Positions 1 through 11,679 of a DNA stretch of 64,000 nt are shown piece by piece. Under the pieces are notes generated by a model, which made no database searches, had not been told where the DNA came from, and was given only the letters and a program-made list of their open reading frames with translations. Made by a program: the position numbers and the translations under genes. Origin of the DNA: Dryocosmus kuriphilus. Lineage: Eukaryota > Arthropoda > Insecta > Hymenoptera > Cynipidae. Position 1 is the first letter of the stretch. Each line of letters opens with the position of its first letter. The DNA lies in assembly GCA_038277395.1 (NCBI GenBank), contig CM076197.1:25493057-25557056 (forward strand), given 5' to 3'.

Positions 1-13
1 ATCTCCTCACTAG

Positions 14-39
14 TATATATATATATATATATATATATA
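14..39. repeat. (TA)n microsatellite
   Basis: Uninterrupted TA dinucleotide run seen directly at the left edge. Confidence 0.95.
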
Positions 40-770
40 CACGTACCAACCGACAAGGAAAGTCTAGACAAATGCAAACTGGTAGAAGGGATTAAAGTAT
101 GTAAAAGGCAACAACCAGATTTCTTGACCTACCAACAAGACACTTGCGACGCGAGTCTCCTCAATACCCAATCTAAAGGCAAATGCAAATTGGGAACATT
201 CATACTACAGCCAGAAACCTACATACCGATTACCAACGGATACTTGGCAATATTTACTGAAACAGAACAGATTGATGTAATTTGCCCCGATTACCCAATA
301 GATACTCAAACCATTAACATTGGAACATTCATTATAACTGGGCGACATTGCAAAATCTTATCACCAAGAATCTCGTTGAATATTTGAAAAAATGACGCAA
401 ACATTACTTGAACAATAAAGTTAAACCTGACATACGACATAGACATACCAGACATGACGTTAATAAAAGACAAAATGATTCTACTACCACACTAGACTGG
501 TTAAGATATTTAGGGTATACTCCCTTAAGCATAATTACATTCTCAACTCTGTTTAAAATCGGGCTGTTCAACGCTATAATCGATCTTGTAAAATGCTTAC
601 TAGGAAACTGTTATACAAACTGTAGCTTCGGAAACAAAGCGAATACTATACATCGACAGGAAACAGTTCCGAAGATTTATACTAATATAACTATACCGAA
701 ACCAATCACACCTCGATCCTTAAATTCTAGGTTTTTAGAGACTAAAAACAGTCTAAAAAGAAGGCTGTAA
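40..770 (+). pseudogene. Env-like C-terminal fragment of an LTR retrotransposon
   Basis: Two overlapping-style reading frames directly precede a polypurine tract and LTR. The first (open from about 40 to 387) is cysteine-rich with regularly spaced Cys and short hydrophobic strands, including GTFIITGRHCKIL. The second (408-770) contains a strong hydrophobic stretch around SIITFSTLFKIGLFNAI, which looks like a membrane anchor, followed by a basic tail ending KRRL. The order ectodomain, membrane anchor, PPT, LTR matches the third gene of errantivirus/gypsy-type or env-bearing BEL elements. The two frames differ and a stop lies near 385, so the gene is broken. The 5' part lies outside the window. 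No domain search was possible and the Env label rests on position and composition; a capsid or other ORF3 is less likely. Confidence 0.5.
751..765 (+). promoter_or_regulatory. Polypurine tract before the 3' LTR
   Basis: Purine-rich AAAAAGAAGG lies immediately upstream of a TG that opens the LTR, the expected site of plus-strand DNA priming. Confidence 0.5.
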
Positions 771-952
771 CATAGTCATAGACCTTCACCCCACTAGACT
801 GGGAGAAGCATATATATACGAGCACTGGGGTCTCGGGCGCCAGTTCTAACCTTGTATTTGAAAATGTAACTATATTGAATAAAGGCTTGTGATATCTCGA
901 TAGAGATATCACTCATTTTTAAAAAGCTGATTAGCCCTTTTTAGGTATAACA
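766..952 (+). mobile_element. Short 3' LTR (187 bp)
   Basis: The segment starts TGTAAC and ends ATAACA (TG...CA). It contains a TATA run (811-818) and an AATAAA signal (878-883), in the order expected for an LTR. It follows a polypurine tract and an env-like frame. The 5' partner lies outside the window, so the boundaries rest on sequence signals alone. Confidence 0.55.
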
Positions 953-2110
953 CTTTCAACAAAATATTTTTTTTATTTAACTCAATTTGATTGTATTTAA
1001 GCAGATGTGACATCATAACACTACACGCGCATTTGTTGGATGCGCTTTGAAGTCACAGAGGATTGTCGAAAAATGCCGCGAGCGAGCTCAATATGTAAAC
1101 TTGACTATTCTACAACAGGTCCTAATTTTTGTTTTTAATTCTGTCTAGAATATTCTAAAACGATCGTTCAAGAAAGAGTTCATGTAAATTTCAACGAAGA
1201 ATATAAGCAAACAGTTTTAAATTTCGAAACGTATTCATCTATATAAGGATCCTCTTCAGTCAAAAGATTTATTATAAAATCTGAAACAATTACAAAAATA
1301 TTAAAATAGAAATAACTAAAAAAAAAAATTTTACAAAAAATAACAATTATAGTATTAATTGGGATTTAAGAAAAAGAGTTTTTCTATGAAAAAGAGCGTC
1401 GAATGATGTGCGAGAATTAACAATTAAGCAAAAGAAAGATGTTCAAAAAATAAAATTAAACAAAAACCAAAGTAGCATAAATATTAGAAAAGAATTGTAG
1501 GAAAAAAAACACAAAGCAAATTGAAGGAAAAGTACAAAACTGAACCAAAAGAAACATATTTGTAAAAATACAACGTTAAAAACGCAGATAAGTCCGAATT
1601 AACCGACGGACTGAGCTGCACACTGCACAGTGAATCTCGACTCGGACGCAGCTAGCGCTTGGATGGATCGCCGTTCGTGATGTACGCCTAGGTCCTGTAT
1701 TCCTTGAGTTTAACTAATGTGGAGTGGAAGGTTTGACGCCGTTTGTTCGATTACTCGAACATTGAGTGTTTTACACAAAAAACTCGACAGTCGAAAACCG
1801 GATGTACTCTGGAAGTAGGTTTTCTGCAGTTTCCTTCTCCTCTGGCCAAATGGTCAGGTGAATGCGAGCACTTCCAATAAAGTCGGATGCATCCGCGGGT
1901 TATCGCTGGTTCTGATTAAATTTATATAGTGAATCTAAGCCCACCTTAGTAAAAGAAAAATTTCCACAGATACTTACTCGGCGAAAAGGTGTTTTAGCAG
2001 TGAGGACTGTCGCGCCGTGAAAAATGAGCTTGATTTCGCCAGGATTTTTGAAATAAAGGTATAGTACAGTGGTTTTACTGCAGTGCTAAGGCGACTTCAA
2101 TGCCCCTGTC
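953..2110. other. AT-rich stretch without a recognisable gene
   Basis: No long frame, no recognised protein similarity and no clear terminal repeats on either strand. Base composition changes near 1590-1760, where it is less AT-rich, which may mark a repeat boundary. Confidence 0.6.
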
Positions 2111-2112
2111 TA

Positions 2113-2412
2113 CACTGTGAGAAAAAAAGCGTAAACACTGTCTTCTAAGTAGTACAGCAGCGCCCCCACAAACTTTGGAATAGCAGTCGAACCATATTCG
2201 TGCAATTACCATCCCGTCCGGGGCAGCTACTGTCCCTTACGCTCGGTATAGCTGCAGCACGCACTAGTAGGCACTACTGCTCCACATTTTTGGCGCTGCG
2301 GCTGACTCTCGAGGGGCAACAGCTGTCTCTCAACGAGAGACGATCGCTGCTAGCGAAATGCCGTAGAGGCTAAACTCTATAGTACAGGCGTTGCCCATTT
2401 TTTCTCTCAGTG
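2113..2412. mobile_element. TA-flanked MITE, 300 bp, CACTG termini
   Basis: The left end reads CACTGTGAGAAAAAAAGC. The right end, reverse-complemented, reads CACTGAGAGAAAAAATGGGC. Similarity continues inward imperfectly. TA dinucleotides flank both sides (2111-2112 and 2413-2414), the target duplication of Tc1/mariner-type elements. There is no coding capacity, so it is non-autonomous. Confidence 0.75.
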
Positions 2413-2416
2413 TATC

Positions 2417-2417
<1 letters not shown>

Positions 2418-2475
<58 letters not shown>

Positions 2476-2488
2476 TAATAATAATAAT
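2418..2488. repeat. (TAA)n microsatellite at the 5' junction of a non-LTR element
   Basis: About 70 bp of TAA repeats with one AAC interruption. It lies between the MITE and the first base of the R4/Dong-like element, whose relatives are known to target such repeats. Confidence 0.95.
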
Positions 2489-5400
2489 CCCGGCATCCGG
2501 GTTTATTCGGATGGGCCTTTGACCGAGCCTCTGCACTGGGCGCGTCATCAAGTTGCAGATAGGGGAGTCCTGTACCAAGGAATTCTGATGAATATGGTTA
2601 CAAAGTTAAATAAGCAGTCGCGGACAATGGTCCAGCGATGATCCCGAAGAAATAACCCCCAAGTCATGGGCGTGAACTACCGCGCTTAAGGCTGCATTAC
2701 ACCAGAGATGTGGTGTCGTAAACGGTGTCTCTAGGTTACCAGGTTGCCTCCTAGAGTATGTAGGCCTTACCCTCGCTTGCGGGGCTCTGCGTGGGCGGAC
2801 CTCTATTTCCCTAGCTATATAAAAACCATTATGGAAAATATTAGAAAATTAATGAAGTGGTGGTCGCTACCCGAAGATCGTCGGGTCCCCCCTAATAACA
2901 TCGCTGGGGGTGTACACATTCGGGATGACAATGGAGAGTTGCGTGATGGATAGACAGCTCGGTCCATATCACCCGAAGAAAATTCTGTCCAGCCAGAACA
3001 TCGGCAAGAGGCGGCAGGTGCCATGTCACCAAGCACAACTGTTGATGATGCTTCGGATGGTACTGAACGTCCGACAACTTCAGCAGGAATGCCGCAGCAG
3101 CGCATCAACTTTTAACCTCAACATGATGAGCACTTGATGCGTTGCAAATTTCAAAACGAGTTTGGTGCGACCACCACTTCACAGGTTGGGATGGCCTTTC
3201 GCCGAAAATTTTTATTCAAATTCCCGGAATCACAGACAGTAGCAGAAGATAACCTTAGTCGGAGAATACACTTAATAACTCAGGAGATTCTCCTCCATAG
3301 AAGAACCATCAGACGAATTAGATCCGAGGTTGAGACCGTTCCCCAGCAACAACAGGTGGGTACAGACCAGAAAGAGGATATCATGGAAAACCATGAATAA
3401 GGATGTGGTCAGATGTTACTTTGAGGCTTTGTTAGGGGGTGGGTTTGTGAGGAACGAACAACATCGTCTCTTCAGAGGCCTTTATCCGGACTTGGCCTCG
3501 AGGGGTGACCCCACAACACCTAGCTGAGTAATTCCACTCAATTGAGCGTCGTAATCTCCTTTCCGTGGTCGAAATTGAAAACATCAAGAGGCGAGTGCAA
3601 CAACAAATAGCACTCTCCAAAATGAACTCCATGGAGGCAGTCGAGGAGGAGATTCTGCCCGAGATAGGCGACGCTGCAAATGTCCGAGAGCTGGGCTCGG
3701 GGGATGCGGAATGAAGATTGTCACATAGCTTACGTCTCTTAGGGCAGCTCACTGAGGCCATCATAGAGTTTACGGAACAGGAACCATCCCAAAGGGGTGC
3801 TCTTCCAAAGTTTAGGATTAACAATGGCCTTCTGCGGCTAGGTGGTAGCTTAAACAACCACATATTGCCTCTGTTTCTGCGTCAAGACATGAGCTTACAG
3901 CAGTTGCAGGCTATTGCATATTGCGCTGCGGTCGCATGTGCCAGGAAAATGAGCATCAAAATCAAGCCCCGGGAAAATAACACCTATTTCTCCCGGAGCA
4001 ATTCAGATTCTCCGTGGAAGTTTAGCATTCAAAACGAGGTCAGCAAAATAAGAGCCATACTTGGTCGGTTGTACCAATTTCGAAAGGGCAATCGGTCACA
4101 GAAGCTGACTCGCCACGTAGAGGATACACTTCGCCCACTTGACATCAGCCCGAGAATATCTAAGGACTTACAGGAAGTTATTGACTACTTCAGGCAGAGG
4201 CTCATGGTCCTCTCAGCGCGTTTGCGATGCTTCAAGAGATCTACCGTGAGAAGTAATGACAACAAGACCTTCCTACAAAATGAAAGAAAATTTTACCGTA
4301 AACCTTCTGATGGGGAAATCAATAATGCCAGTGAACCCCCGAGTGCTGACGAGATGGTTATATATTGGTCAGGTATTTGGAGTAGTCATTTGTCAAGTGT
4401 TCTGGACACGCCGTGGCTTGACCTCGAAAAGGAGAGAGTTTCAGAACTGCCTGCAATGGATAATCTATCTATCACAGCTTCTAAGGAAACTCGCATCCTA
4501 AAGAGGGCGAAGAACTGGAAGGCGGCTGGTCCGGACGGGGTGCACAGTTTCTGCTACAAGTATCTGGTGGCTCTACACGCCGCCCTTGCGGACGCCTTTC
4601 AGGCCATTTGAGAGAATCCGGAACTTATGCCTTCCTTCATGACAGAGGGAGTCACGTATATGATACCAAAAACACCAGATCCTAATAGTCCTAGAGATTA
4701 TCGACCAATTACCTGCCCTTCCACACTCTACAAGTGTCTCACGGCTATTATATCCGAAGGCATCTATAAATACTGTGAGGAGAACAACGTCCTCACAGAG
4801 CAACAAAATGGTTGCTATCGGGGCTCCCGTGGTTGCAAGGACTTGGTCACAATTTATATTGCTCTCGTGCTACATGCAAAGCACAACCAACTTAATTTAC
4901 ACATGGCCTATATTGATTATAAGCAAGCCTTCTCTCGGTGCCTCACGACTATTTACTTGAGATCCTCAGGATATATAAGATCAGTCCATCCGTGATTCAA
5001 CTTTGGATCACGCTATGAGCACATGGTGTACGAAAATCAGGTGTTTTAGTCGTGGAGCTGCGAGACACTCAGTCCTTGTCACTTAAACGAGGTATCTTTC
5101 AAGGCGATTGTTTCAGTTCATTATGGTTCTGTTTGACCTTAAACCCTCTGAGCAGGTTACTTAACAACACGTCCTATGGGTTTAATATAATGGCGGGAGT
5201 ATCTGAATCTCAGCTCACTCACCTCCTTTACATGGATGACCTAAAGACTCAGAGTCTAAACTCCAAAGTTCCCTTTATGTCTTACTGCAGTCTTCCAATG
5301 ACATCAGGATGAGTTTGAGCCTAGATAAATGCAGGAAACTGCATCTATCACGTGGAGAGATGATCACTTCCCTAGAAACGGATGATCAGGATCTTATACA

Positions 5401-6412
5401 GACGATGATTGTTGGGGAGTCGTATAGGTATCTCGGTATATTGCAGACAAGAGGACAACTCCTGTCTGCAATGAAAGAGGCACTTAAGACTTCCTTTTCG
5501 AGACGACTGAATGCGATCATGTCTACCGGTCTCAGAGCTAAAAACATCACCAAGGCAAGCTTAGGGGCAGAGGAGTTTAGATGTTCGACGGCTTTGTGAC
5601 TCACAGGTCACACAGCTGCGCGAATACTTCATGAACAGGACCAGCATCCCCCTCCACGACTACATCTGTAGAGTAGACCTGTACACTTCTCTGAAGCTTG
5701 CAGTTGCCGATTAGCAAAACATCGGACACCTAACTGTTGAACACTTTAAAGCTCAATGACGGGGCAAACAACTGCATGGAAAGCACTCTCAAATACTAGA
5801 TCTTCTATGCGTGGAAACTGATTTTTCAAACCTCTGGCTAAAGCGAGGAGAACTGTTTCCGGAAACGGCGGGGTTCGTTATTGCTTGGATTATCCACCAA
5901 CATATCGCTCTAAATCTTGGTTTGCTAGAGGAATGTAAGCCTTACTATAAATACTCCCCTATAAAAGTACTAGAGAGCGAACACCATCTCCTCTACTGGG
6001 ACAGGACTATCCTGACAGACTATCTGGTCAGACATAATAGACCAGACGTCCTCTGTTGGAGCAGGCACGATGACCATGTTAGAATTATTGACATTAGTGT
6101 TCCCTTAAACCACAATATTCAACTTCGATATACTGAGAAGATCCAGAAATATGCGGAGTTAAGGCAGGAGATCCTTCACCCGGTCGTAATCTTCTCCATA
6201 GGGAACGTTCACGTGAGATGCATCCAGCACTTGAAAGACCTTGGAGCTGGGAAATTTTTACATCTTATACAGAAGGCAATACAGCTTAACACCTGCCGCA
6301 TCGTCCGAAGTTTTCTGGGCGTTAACAATGATAGCGGCTAACCACCTTCTGTAAGCAAGGCTATCCCGCGTACACGGGGGAAGGCTTTAGCAACGCCACC
6401 TTAAGCAGTTTT
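2489..6412 (+). mobile_element. R4/Dong-type non-LTR retrotransposon, copy 1 (family 1)
   Basis: A roughly 3.9 kb degenerate element. It comprises a GC-richer leader (2489-3120), a single broken reading frame with a reverse transcriptase in the middle and a restriction-like endonuclease at the C-terminal end, and a short 3' untranslated part. The 5' end abuts a TAA repeat. The 3' end is not marked by poly(A); I place it near 6412, where AT-rich unrelated sequence starts, so that boundary is soft. A second copy of the family lies at 10393-10485 plus 13071-14205. Confidence 0.75.
3118..6340 (+). pseudogene. R4/Dong-like polyprotein: reverse transcriptase plus restriction-like endonuclease
   Basis: The product would copy element RNA into a cut chromosomal target (target-primed reverse transcription). 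The N-terminal part is open in pieces from 3134. The conserved region before the RT is at 3718-4611 with AAGPDGVHSF (about 4525). RT motifs follow: IPKTPDPNSPRDYRPI (about 4660), RGIFQGDCFSSLWF (about 5090) and LLYMDDLK (about 5225), which keeps the catalytic Asp pair. The C-terminal endonuclease shows RPDVLCW (about 6040) and IIDIS (about 6085). Lesions are a stop at 4609-4611 in place of an expected codon in the same frame, stops or frame changes near 3400, 3710, 4930, 5250 and 5590, and deletion of the zinc knuckle near 5870 that the sister copy keeps. Dead element; clade assignment is from memory of the motifs. Confidence 0.8.
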
Positions 6413-6589
6413 ATTTTTTTGACAATTAATTTTAACTTCATTTTAGCCGCTTGATTGTTTTTTTTATTGATTTGTAAATATTTTCTTGTAATTTCTTGTT
6501 ATTGTTTTTATTATTATTATTGTTTTCTCTATCGTGTCGTTTATGTCCGTGTAAGTTTGTGAAGTTGTGTGTGTCGTCCGCCGCTTGAA

Positions 6590-6627
<38 letters not shown>

Positions 6628-6865
6628 TGTATAGAATCGTTTGCCTCAGATGTCAGTTTCATAAGTCTGGACGAATGCTCTGGTTTCCATTTCCAGGTGC
6701 GCCTTTGACTCTCTATGAGGGGAGTGCTTTTGCCCCCTTGGCACCTGGGATAGGCATCGCTTGATATTTTCTTTTGACTGACCAATAAGAATTGAGGAAG
6801 GGTGTATGTAATGATGTTACCTGACAGGGGTCACTGTTTGTATAAGAAAAGACAACATGCGAATA
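6413..6865. other. AT-rich spacer with (TTA)n and (TA)n repeats
   Basis: There is a short TTA/ATT run near 6508-6524 and a 32 bp TA run at 6593-6624. Sequence 6625-6830 is more balanced in composition but has no recognisable product. Confidence 0.7.
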
Positions 6866-7412
6866 ACTCAGGAATAACTCAAAAACTACGCGTCTGTTCA
6901 AAAAAATGACGGAAGGCAAATTTGTAGATAGTTTTAAGGTGAACAACTTTGTTTATTATCATTTTTTTCGTATACTGCATAGTTTGGCGTGAAATTTGAA
7001 TTTTTTGTTTTTAGTAACGTTTTTTCGATTGAAACGAAAACCGTGAATTTTATCAGAAAATGGTTAATACAACATTTTTAGATCTTTTTGATTTGAACAA
7101 CTTTGTTTTTTATCATTTTTTCGTATCTTGAATAGTTTTGTCAAGAAACTACAGTTTTTTGTTTTTAATAACGTTTCCTCGATTAAAACAAAACCGTGCA
7201 TTTTATCAAAAAATGGTTAAAAAAAAATTTGTAGATTCTCTTGAGGTGAATAATTTTACTCTTAAATATTTTCCCTGTATCTCGCATATTTTAGCCGAAA
7301 AATGGATCTTTTGATTCTTTGAAAACCGTTTTTGATGGATAAAACCATAACCACTGGTCAAAAGCCGCTGGTTAACGAAGTCGTCCTTCCTTTTTACGCC
7401 TTAAAGAAATAT
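6866..7412 (+). repeat. Dispersed repeat A, copy 1, with ~154 bp internal period
   Basis: A motif resembling GTGAACAACTTTGTTT recurs at about 6941, 7095 and 7248, a spacing of about 154 bp. Each occurrence is followed by an ATCATTTTTTCGTAT block and a GAAAACCGT/AAAACCGTG block. A second copy of the whole segment, including the flanking GGTTAACGAA-CTCGTCCTT text, is at 53220-53702. No protein is evident. Confidence 0.75.
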
Positions 7413-7429
7413 GCCAAAGCTAAACTGTG

Positions 7430-10190
7430 TAGTTTACGATAAGGCAGTGTCTATGCTTCGTGACGAAAGAAGTCATTATACTTCTGAGCGTGTAAGCAGA
7501 CCCGCAGACGTATTCTACAGCTTCAGCGTAAAGTTGAGTCGGAGAGACGGCATGCTTCGAATGCTCAGTGTGTGATCGCGTACATAACATCAAACAAAAA
7601 GTTCACATCAAAAGTTATAGCATTTGCCCAATCTTTGAGGAGAACCTATCACACACTGAACAGGTGCAAGCTACTTTCCACCAAGCAACATGGGCATAAA
7701 AAATAACAGCTCTTGTAGCAGCAAACCAGCTGCTTGATCGAGGTCTTCTGGAAGGGAGTATATGGAGACACTTGTGTGCTGAACGAAGACGCAACAAATA
7801 TAATGCTCTTTCGAAACTTTTTTCATAGACAAGATTCGGATGATCCAGCAGAGGAATTTCCGCCAATTACTGTCGAAGAAGTGAAAAAAGTAGTCGCTAG
7901 AACTAAGAACCTTTCAGCGCCGGGTGCAGATAAAATTAACAACTTTGGTGGAAGAAATTTTTCTCTACACACAAATATCTAGCCTGCATGTTTAATCGTT
8001 CCTTAGCGGTAAAAATCTGTTCCGCAGTGGTTGGAGGAAGGACGTACAGTACTGATTCCAAAAACCGGAGACTTGTCGGATCCAAAGAACTACAGACCCA
8101 TAGCTTATTTGAACACCTGTTACAAGCAATTCACTGGCATCCTTAATGAGAGAATATTAAAATCTATTGAGCTAGTGTGTTGCGCAATGGTTAAACAACG
8201 CGGATGCAAGAGAGGCATGGCAGGTTGCAGGGAGAACTTGTTAATAGACAGGTGTGTGACCCAAGATTCGATTCGGTATGGACGCAACCTTTCCATGGCT
8301 TGGATTGACTATCGCAAGGCATTGGATTCTACGAATTACGAGCTGATTATCAAGCTTCTTGAGTGTCTGATAGTACATCCACGCATAATGACGTGTACAA
8401 GGGAGCTGATGCTTTTGTGGAGGACGAGATTTGTCGTAACAACTGACAACAGACAGGTGACCATAAACCGTGTCACCTGCAGGAGAGGAGTCTTTCAGGG
8501 TGACTCTCTCAGACCGCTTTTCTTCTGCATCTCCCTCTTGCCTCTAACCATAGTGCTCCGGGAGAATTGCTGTGGATATCTATGTGGCCCGACAAAAAAA
8601 AGAGAACATAAGGTCAACCATCTTTTATATATGGACAATCTTAAACTCTTTGCCTCTTCAAAAGAAGACCTAAATATCCTTGTGGCGACCGTAAGTCAAC
8701 ACACCCAAACGATCGGAATGACCTTTGATCTCGACAAATGTGCGTGCGTCCATCTTTGGAAAGGAAGGCTAGTAGAAGGATCCTCGTGTGACGATCAAGA
8801 TATTCAGTTTATAGAAGGAAATACCACTCAGCATCTTGGTAATGGAGAGACATACGCATATCTTGGTATTCCGCAAGCGGAAACCCAAGATGTTCGTGTG
8901 GTAAAAGTGACTCTAAAAAAAAGGTAGCGTCAAATTCTTAGAAAAATTTGGGCTTCTGATTTATCTGGGAAAAATAATATCCAGGCGACCAATACGCTTG
9001 CTGTTCCCATACTGCTATACATTTTTGGGGCAATAAAATGGAACGTCGATGAGTTGAAGGCCATTGACCGAAAATGGCGTGAAAAGATGACAATCCATCG
9101 AAGTCATGACCCTAGATCTTCCGTACCTCGAATATATCTTCCGCGAGATCAAGGAGGAAGAGGACTATTGAGTTTGGAGTGTCTTCATCGGAGAAATGTC
9201 TTGACAACAGCCACTAGAATTTCGTCATTTCTGTACAATGCTGCATACACGGCAGCAGAGGAGCTCGGTCTCCGCTCTGGTTTGACTCCAGTAACAACAC
9301 ATGTGGCCTAGCATCGCTGTCACCTTCGGTGCCCGACAGCCGTGTCAAGGTCGCAGAACACTTGCTTCTACTGAAGGAGCATGTCGGCAAGGCACTTTAC
9401 GGTCAGTTCTACAAAGTAATACGTAGAGAAGAACTATCTAGAGGCTTGTCTAACATGTTTCTCAAGTCTGCTGGACTGAGATCGGAGACCGAGGAATTTC
9501 CTTTTTGCATGCCAGGACGGCGTTATCGACACCTTGGTTTACCGCGTTCGCGATCGTGTGATGAATTTGCCTGTCGGCGATATAAACTGCCCAGCATGCA
9601 AACAAGGGCCAGAAACTCTCGGACATATCATGAGTGGATGCTAAAAATATGCGCGTTACGGGTACATTGAGAGGCGCAATGTGGTTCTAAATGTGCTTTA
9701 TTACCATCTTCAGCACTTCTATGGTGTCGATAGAACAACCGTTTTGCCATACTTCCAAGGGGATCTGGAGTTCGTCGTAGAAAATAACCAGTGTAAGATC
9801 TACTGGAACTTTTCATTCTCTACTAGTCACCATATCAGTGCGACGAAGCCTGATACTGTCCTCTATGACCTGAAGACTAAGATCATTCATGTGGTTGAGT
9901 CTTCGGCGCCAGCTGATTGTAACATTACATCGAAGCAGGAAGAGAAGCGGACTAAATATCAAGATCTGCATTTTGAATTAGGTAGGCTGTATCCAGGATG
10001 CAAAGTCCATCTTATAGTTCTCATTATTGGCTGACTTGGAGGTATAAAGGCTTCCTTCTTAAGTCAACTTAAAAAAAACCCGTCTTGTCAACATCAAGCT
10101 TCCAGCATCGCAAACTGTATGCAAAAGGTAGTACTTCTTGGGTCACTTCATCTGGTCCGTGAATACTGTGCCTTGTAATATGTAATATCT
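7430..10190 (+). mobile_element. R4/Dong-type non-LTR retrotransposon, second family
   Basis: A degenerate element clearly different in sequence from family 1 but with the same domain order. It begins soon after repeat A. It contains N-terminal conserved fragments (7560-7980), an RT (8031-8930), a region ahead of the endonuclease (9054-9670), a zinc knuckle and a restriction-like endonuclease (9588-10034). Boundaries at both ends are approximate. Confidence 0.75.
7560..10034 (+). pseudogene. R4/Dong-like RT-endonuclease polyprotein, family 2
   Basis: RT motifs are NLSAPGADKINNF (about 7910), VLIPKTGDLSDPKNYRPIAY (about 8045), WIDYRKALDS (about 8300), RRGVFQGDSLRPLFF (about 8480) and LLYMDNLKLFASS (about 8625). 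In that last motif the second catalytic Asp is Asn, so the RT would be inactive even without the frame breaks. A zinc knuckle CPACKQGPETLGHIMSGC begins at 9588, in a different frame from the flanking ORFs. The endonuclease shows KPDTVLYDLKTKIIHVVE (about 9847) and then conserved Lys/Tyr-rich text ending HLIVLIIG before the stop near 10032. The PD...D...E-K pattern fits a PD-(D/E)XK nuclease. Multiple frameshifts near 7700, 7980, 8930, 9310, 9500 and 9650. Confidence 0.8.
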
Positions 10191-10345
10191 TGATTGGTAG
10201 CTCTAAAAAACCATACAAGGTTCAGGGCAGTCACCTCGCAAAAAATTGCCACTCTTGCTTACCTTCTGGACAGAAGGATTGGTTTGTCTACTAGAGAAAC
10301 CATGGTCGAAGCTTCCGAAGCCTACAACTTCTTTCATAAACTGCG

Positions 10346-10406
10346 GTCGTGCTACGTGCGACTTCGGCCGTGCTAGATGCGACTGCGATCGTGCAGCATG
10401 CGAAAC
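10346..10406 (+). repeat. Three tandem 21 bp units
   Basis: Units begin at 10346, 10367 and 10388 and share a CGTGCTACGTGCGAC-like core. The family 1 element has a single related CTCGTGCTACATGC at 4870, so this looks like local expansion at the edge of the copy 2 fragment. Confidence 0.7.
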
Positions 10407-10485
10407 ACCACCAACTTGATTTGCACATGGCCTATATTTACTATAAACAAGATTTTCCTTCAGTGCCCCACGATGGCGGGGACAC
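10393..10485 (+). pseudogene. R4/Dong family 1, copy 2, left fragment
   Basis: Matches 4871-4950 of copy 1 closely: CACATGGCCTATATT then a TATAAACAAGATTTTCC block, encoding the HMAYI-YYK RT motif. After a CACGATGG junction about 110 bp present in copy 1 is missing. The fragment ends in a GACACT that in copy 1 is followed directly by the CAGTCC text found at 13069. It is therefore the left half of an element split by the TIR element that follows. Confidence 0.8.
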
Positions 10486-10669
10486 TTACAAGGAGAGGTT
10501 ACGAAGCATGAGTCAACGATTCGATCCATCTTTAGTAGAAGTGTAGGGAATAACCCGGAGTATAATAGGTGCCAGTAATAAGGTGCGCTTCTCAACCGTT
10601 TCCGAAAAAATTAATTAATCAAAATTTCAGTGCGTTCATCTGCGTTCTACGGTAGCGAAAACCCAGGGA

Positions 10670-10733
10670 GCGTGTGGCGCAGCGGTAAGAGCCCTGCTTG
10701 TAGGCGGGGAATCGCTGAATCGAATCTCACTGG
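10670..10733 (+). repeat. tRNA-like segment in the left TIR
   Basis: A perfect A box TGGCGCAGCGG at about 10677 is followed some 30 bp later by a degenerate B box GAATCGAATCTC. I cannot pair acceptor arms, so it is not a working tRNA. It resembles the head of a tRNA-derived SINE. Confidence 0.6.
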
Positions 10734-11036
10734 TGTCACGTTCCGAGTTAAAGCGAGGGTAGAGTGAAAATAAGAAATTAGGAAATTATAAGAGGCAAGT
10801 TTCGCTGATTATTGTCAGCGTGGTAAGTCCTGATCAATTATTTGTGTGGGTTGCTGTCACTTATCAATCTTATGCGGATTGTGTAATTGTAAATGGGAGC
10901 AATACACAGTGATATGAAACAGAATATGTTTATTATAATAGCAATAGTATTAGAGTACAGGTTCAGAAAGATATAAAGTTATTACTTATAATTTACCTTT
11001 TGTCTAATAGGGTGAGAGAGAGGTTAGTTCGTCGCT

Positions 11037-11155
11037 TACGTCTCTATTCGGAAGTGTCAACGACGAAAGCACTTCACAGAGGTAGTTGAGTTGTTCCTTG
11101 CGTCTCTATTCCAAATTGTCAACGACAAGAACAATTCACAGAGGTATATGTTGAT
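11037..11155 (+). repeat. Two ~62 bp tandem units
   Basis: The text CGTCTCTATTC...GTCAACGAC...TTCACAGAGGTA appears twice back to back within the probable solo LTR. Confidence 0.8.
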
Positions 11156-11567
11156 GTTGACCAATTGCAAGGGGGTCAAAACGCATTAGTTTTGAAAGCC
11201 CCTTACCAACCGAGCGATACACGAAACTTGACAAGATATCGAATCCACTTGTGAGTTCTTTACTGGATGTATAACACTGCGGACTTTATCCGATCGAAAC
11301 TATACTTTGAACCTTAGCCGAAATCAAGGGGATTTATTTCACTATCAGCAAATCGACTTGTAACTCGAAGTAGTTTAACTGATTTCAGAGGACTACTTTT
11401 ACAAGATAAAATAATTAAATAATTGGCTACTCTTACTTGTTACTTGAGGTTATTTAACTGATCTCAGAGGACGACGTGTACAAAGTAACTGCTGGGAACT
11501 TCAGACGTCGATAGCTCATTGATCAGGGGTTTTATAGAAGATGCTTCCCCTTGTCAGAGGGGATCTT

Positions 11568-11679
11568 TACAAATCTGCATAATGATGCGCGCGCTTTGCA
11601 AATCTGCATAATGGCACGCGCGCTGCGAAACTGCATAAAGTCATGCGCGCTACAAAACTGCATAAAGTCACGTGCGGCT
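11568..11679 (+). repeat. Four tandem ~28 bp units with GCGCGC cores
   Basis: The motif CTGCATAATGATGCGCGC recurs four times with small changes (CTGCATAAAGTCATGCGCGC in later units). Alternating purine-pyrimidine GCGCGC tracts stand out against AT-rich surroundings, just downstream of a TATA-like box. Confidence 0.85.

Noticed and set aside
2330..2578. Minus-strand 82-residue frame with an Ile tract
   Set aside because: It is the translation of the TAA microsatellite and its flanks.
3432..3863. Minus-strand 143-residue frame
   Set aside because: Antisense to the R4/Dong frame, which carries the recognisable motifs.
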